Shown here in pieces: positions 62,124-64,000 of a DNA stretch of 64,000 nucleotides. The stretch comes from JAEZBP01 sp963832725. Lineage in GTDB: Bacteria > Myxococcota_A > Polyangia > Polyangiales > Sandaracinaceae. How positions within the stretch are numbered: position 1 is the first letter of the stretch; the number at the start of each line of letters is the position of its first letter. Location: NCBI GenBank assembly GCA_963832725.1, contig CAWHVG010000003.1, positions 186,001-250,000 on the forward strand. The letters are read 5' to 3'. The position numbers were made by a program, and so were the translations under genes. The notes beneath the pieces were generated by a model. It saw only the letters and a program-made list of their open reading frames with translations. It ran no database searches and was not told the DNA's origin.

Positions 62124-64000
62124 GTGATTCGACTCGAGGTCGTCGAAGGGCAAGAGGGGAGTCGTGTCCTCGAGTCGAGCGACGAGGTCATCCGGCTCGG
62201 TCGCTCCGATTTGAACGACCTCGTGGTCGGTGAGTGGCACGTCTCCGGCGAGCATGCGTCCATCGTGCGCGCCGGCGAGGCCTACGTCGTCCGCGACCAT
62301 CACAGCACGAACGGCACGCGCATCCTGCGCGGCGACGTTGTGCTTCGACGTCGGCCGACGGCCGCCCGCGAGGCCGAGCTGGGGGAGGGGGACATCCTCA
62401 TGCTCGGCGACGCGGAGCGGCCGATCCGCATCGGCGTCTCCTTCGGCGAGGAGCCCGACGACGCCCGCATCGTCTCGCTGCGCAAGGTCGACGAGCTGGC
62501 GGCGGTCGAGGCGACGGTCGGCGCCGATCGCGACGTCTTGCAGAGACTCTACGAGGCGCAGAAGGCCATCGGCGCGTGCGCTCGATCTCGACGAGGTCAT
62601 CGACGTCGGTCGTCGGCGCAGGTCTTCCGTTCCTGCCGCGCGCCACCCACGTGACGGTGGCGCTGCGCGAGGACGGATCCGACGCGGAAAGCGCGCCGCA
62701 AGTCTGCCCGCTACGTGCCGGTCGGCACGCGCGTGCGCGGCGGCGGCGGACTCCAGAGGCCATCCCGATCACGCGCTCGGTGTTCAAGCAAGGTGGTGGC
62801 CGAGCGCGCGGCCGTGCTGGCGGCGGACGCGAAGCGCGACGTCGGCGAGACGGCCTCCATCATGGGGGCCCAGATCGTGTCGACCATCGGCGTGCCGCTC
62901 TGGCACGGCGACGACGAGATCATCGGCATCTTGCAGGTCGACAACCGCGCCGCCAGCGGCGTGTTTCGCGAGCGCGACCTGGATATCCTCGCCGTGCTCG
63001 CACAGTCGGCGAGCCAGGCCTTCGCCCATGCGCGCTTGGTGCGGCGTCTGCGCGCGGCCGAGGAGAGTCAGCGCACCGAGAACGACTACCTCAAGCGCCG
63101 CGAGCAGGGGCGCCGCTTCGACGGAATCATCGGCGAGGCGGTGGTGATGAAGCGCCTCTTCGAGCAGCTCCGCAAGGTGGTCGAACACGCGCGTCACGGT
63201 CCTCATCGAGGGCGAGACGGGCACTGGCAAGGAGCTCATCGCGAGCGCGGTCCACTACTGGAGCGAGCGGGCGGACAAGCTCTTCGTGGCCCAGAACTGC
63301 GCCGCCATGCCGGAGAACCTGCTCGAGAGCGAGCTGTTCGGTCACAAGAAGGGCTCCTTCACCGGCGCGACCGACGACAAGAAGGGGCTGTTCGAGCTCG
63401 CCGACGGCGGCACGCTCTTCCTGGACGAGGTCGGCGAGATGCCGCTCAACCTCCAGGCCAAGCTCCTCCGCGTGCTGCAGGAAGGCGAGATTCGACCCGT
63501 CGGGCACAACACGACCAAGAAGGTCGACGTGCGCATCGTGGCTGCCACCAACCGAGACCTCGAGAAGGAGGTCGCGGAAGGGCGCTTCCGTGAGGACCTC
63601 TTCTATCGATTGAAGGTCTTCCCGATCCGCGTGCCGCCGATGCGCGAGCGCCGCGAGGACATCCCGCTCCTGGCCGGGCACTTCCTCAAGCGCTACGCCC
63701 ATGAGTTCGGCCGAAGCGTGCGTGGGTTCAGCCAGCAGGCCATGGAGCTCTTGAGCGCCTACAAGTGGCCGGGCAACGTGCGTGAGCTCGAGAACGAGGT
63801 CCAGCGGCTCGTGATCCAGATCGAGGGAGACGACGTTCGTCGAGCCCGATCACCTCAGCCCCCGCATCCGTCAGGTGGAGAACCTCCTCGACAAGGTGCA
63901 CCCGCGGAAGGGCACCTTGAAAGAGATGATCGAGCAGGTCGAGAAGTGGGTGCTGCTCGAGGCGCTCAAGGACCACGACAACAACAAGAGTCAGACGGCC
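62124..64000 (+). CDS. FHA-GAF-AAA+ sigma54-dependent transcriptional regulator (partial, several frameshifts)
   Basis: It starts with GTG at 62124 and runs off the window. An N-terminal FHA phosphothreonine-binding domain (VIRLGRSDLNDLVVGEWHVSGEHASI, HSTNGTRIL) is followed by a GAF domain (ETASIMGAQIVSTIGVPLW, GILQVDNRAA) and the AAA+ domain. Walker A is GETGTGKELIASAVH, the sigma54-contact loop is GSFTGA (GAFTGA with A to S), Walker B is GGTLFLDEVGEMPL, and FREDLFYRLKVFPI and WPGNVRELENEVQRL follow. The C-terminal HTH is outside. At least six one-base shifts lie between 62580 and 63840. FHA suggests control by a Ser/Thr kinase, but no direct link to the kinase at 36357 is shown. Confidence 0.92.

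Overview
The window looks like chromosomal DNA of a myxobacterium-type organism (Myxococcota; a Sandaracinus-like or other Polyangia relative is my inference). The signs are very high GC, bactofilins, a Ser/Thr protein kinase with a Myxococcales-type C-terminal domain, an FHA-GAF-sigma54 regulator, TSP3-repeat outer-membrane protein, many lipoproteins and a stand-alone NRPS. No rRNA, tRNA or CRISPR array was recognised.

Layout. 1-3840 (minus strand): end of a UbiB/ABC1 kinase, a lipoprotein, an SDR and an isoaspartyl peptidase. 4000-5980: nitrogen regulation (glnB-glnA), followed by a terminator that carries a group II intron (6051 to about 7906). 8014-11037: phosphatidylserine decarboxylase and a methyltransferase embedded in acidic tails. 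11111-15380 (minus): exbB-exbD-tonB, a TSP3-repeat outer-membrane protein and a lipoprotein. 15556-26032: truD, a serine-hydrolase-like protein lacking its catalytic residues, recD2, a lamin-tail lipoprotein, an HNH nuclease, a MinD/J-like/RodZ-HTH fusion, maf and yggS. 26131-26450: a tandem array with an exact 41-nt period. 26464-33370 (minus): a C-A-T-TE NRPS, a probable metallopeptidase relative that has lost its zinc site, and an M24 aminopeptidase, in probable operon order. 33677-38216: a lipoprotein with about 99 cysteines, proC and a Ser/Thr kinase. 38255-42900: an AGCS symporter and an M1 aminopeptidase with HEAT-like C-terminus. 43062-49849: complex I genes nuoA-B-C-D-G-H-I, without E/F and without J-N. 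50099-57233: a transsulfuration enzyme, a HEAT-repeat membrane protein, an HU/IHF protein, tyrS, a second repeat cluster and a glutamate-cysteine ligase. 57360-64000: two overlapping bactofilins, pyrE, two lipoproteins (one HEAT-rich behind a near-consensus promoter) and the FHA-GAF-sigma54 regulator, which runs off the end.

Quality warning. Many genes are broken by single-base shifts although their residues stay conserved in alternating frames. They are most dense in nuoA to nuoG (43.2-47.6 kb) and also hit the intron ORF, psd, recD2, the M24 and M1 peptidases, pyrE, two lipoproteins and the final regulator. I read them as base-calling or assembly errors, so these entries give whole-gene spans reconstructed across frames.

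The most unusual items are the roughly 146-residue insertion in NuoH, the 41-nt-period arrays between convergent genes, the cystine-rich lipoprotein, the two apparent pseudoenzymes and the MinD-J-HTH fusion.
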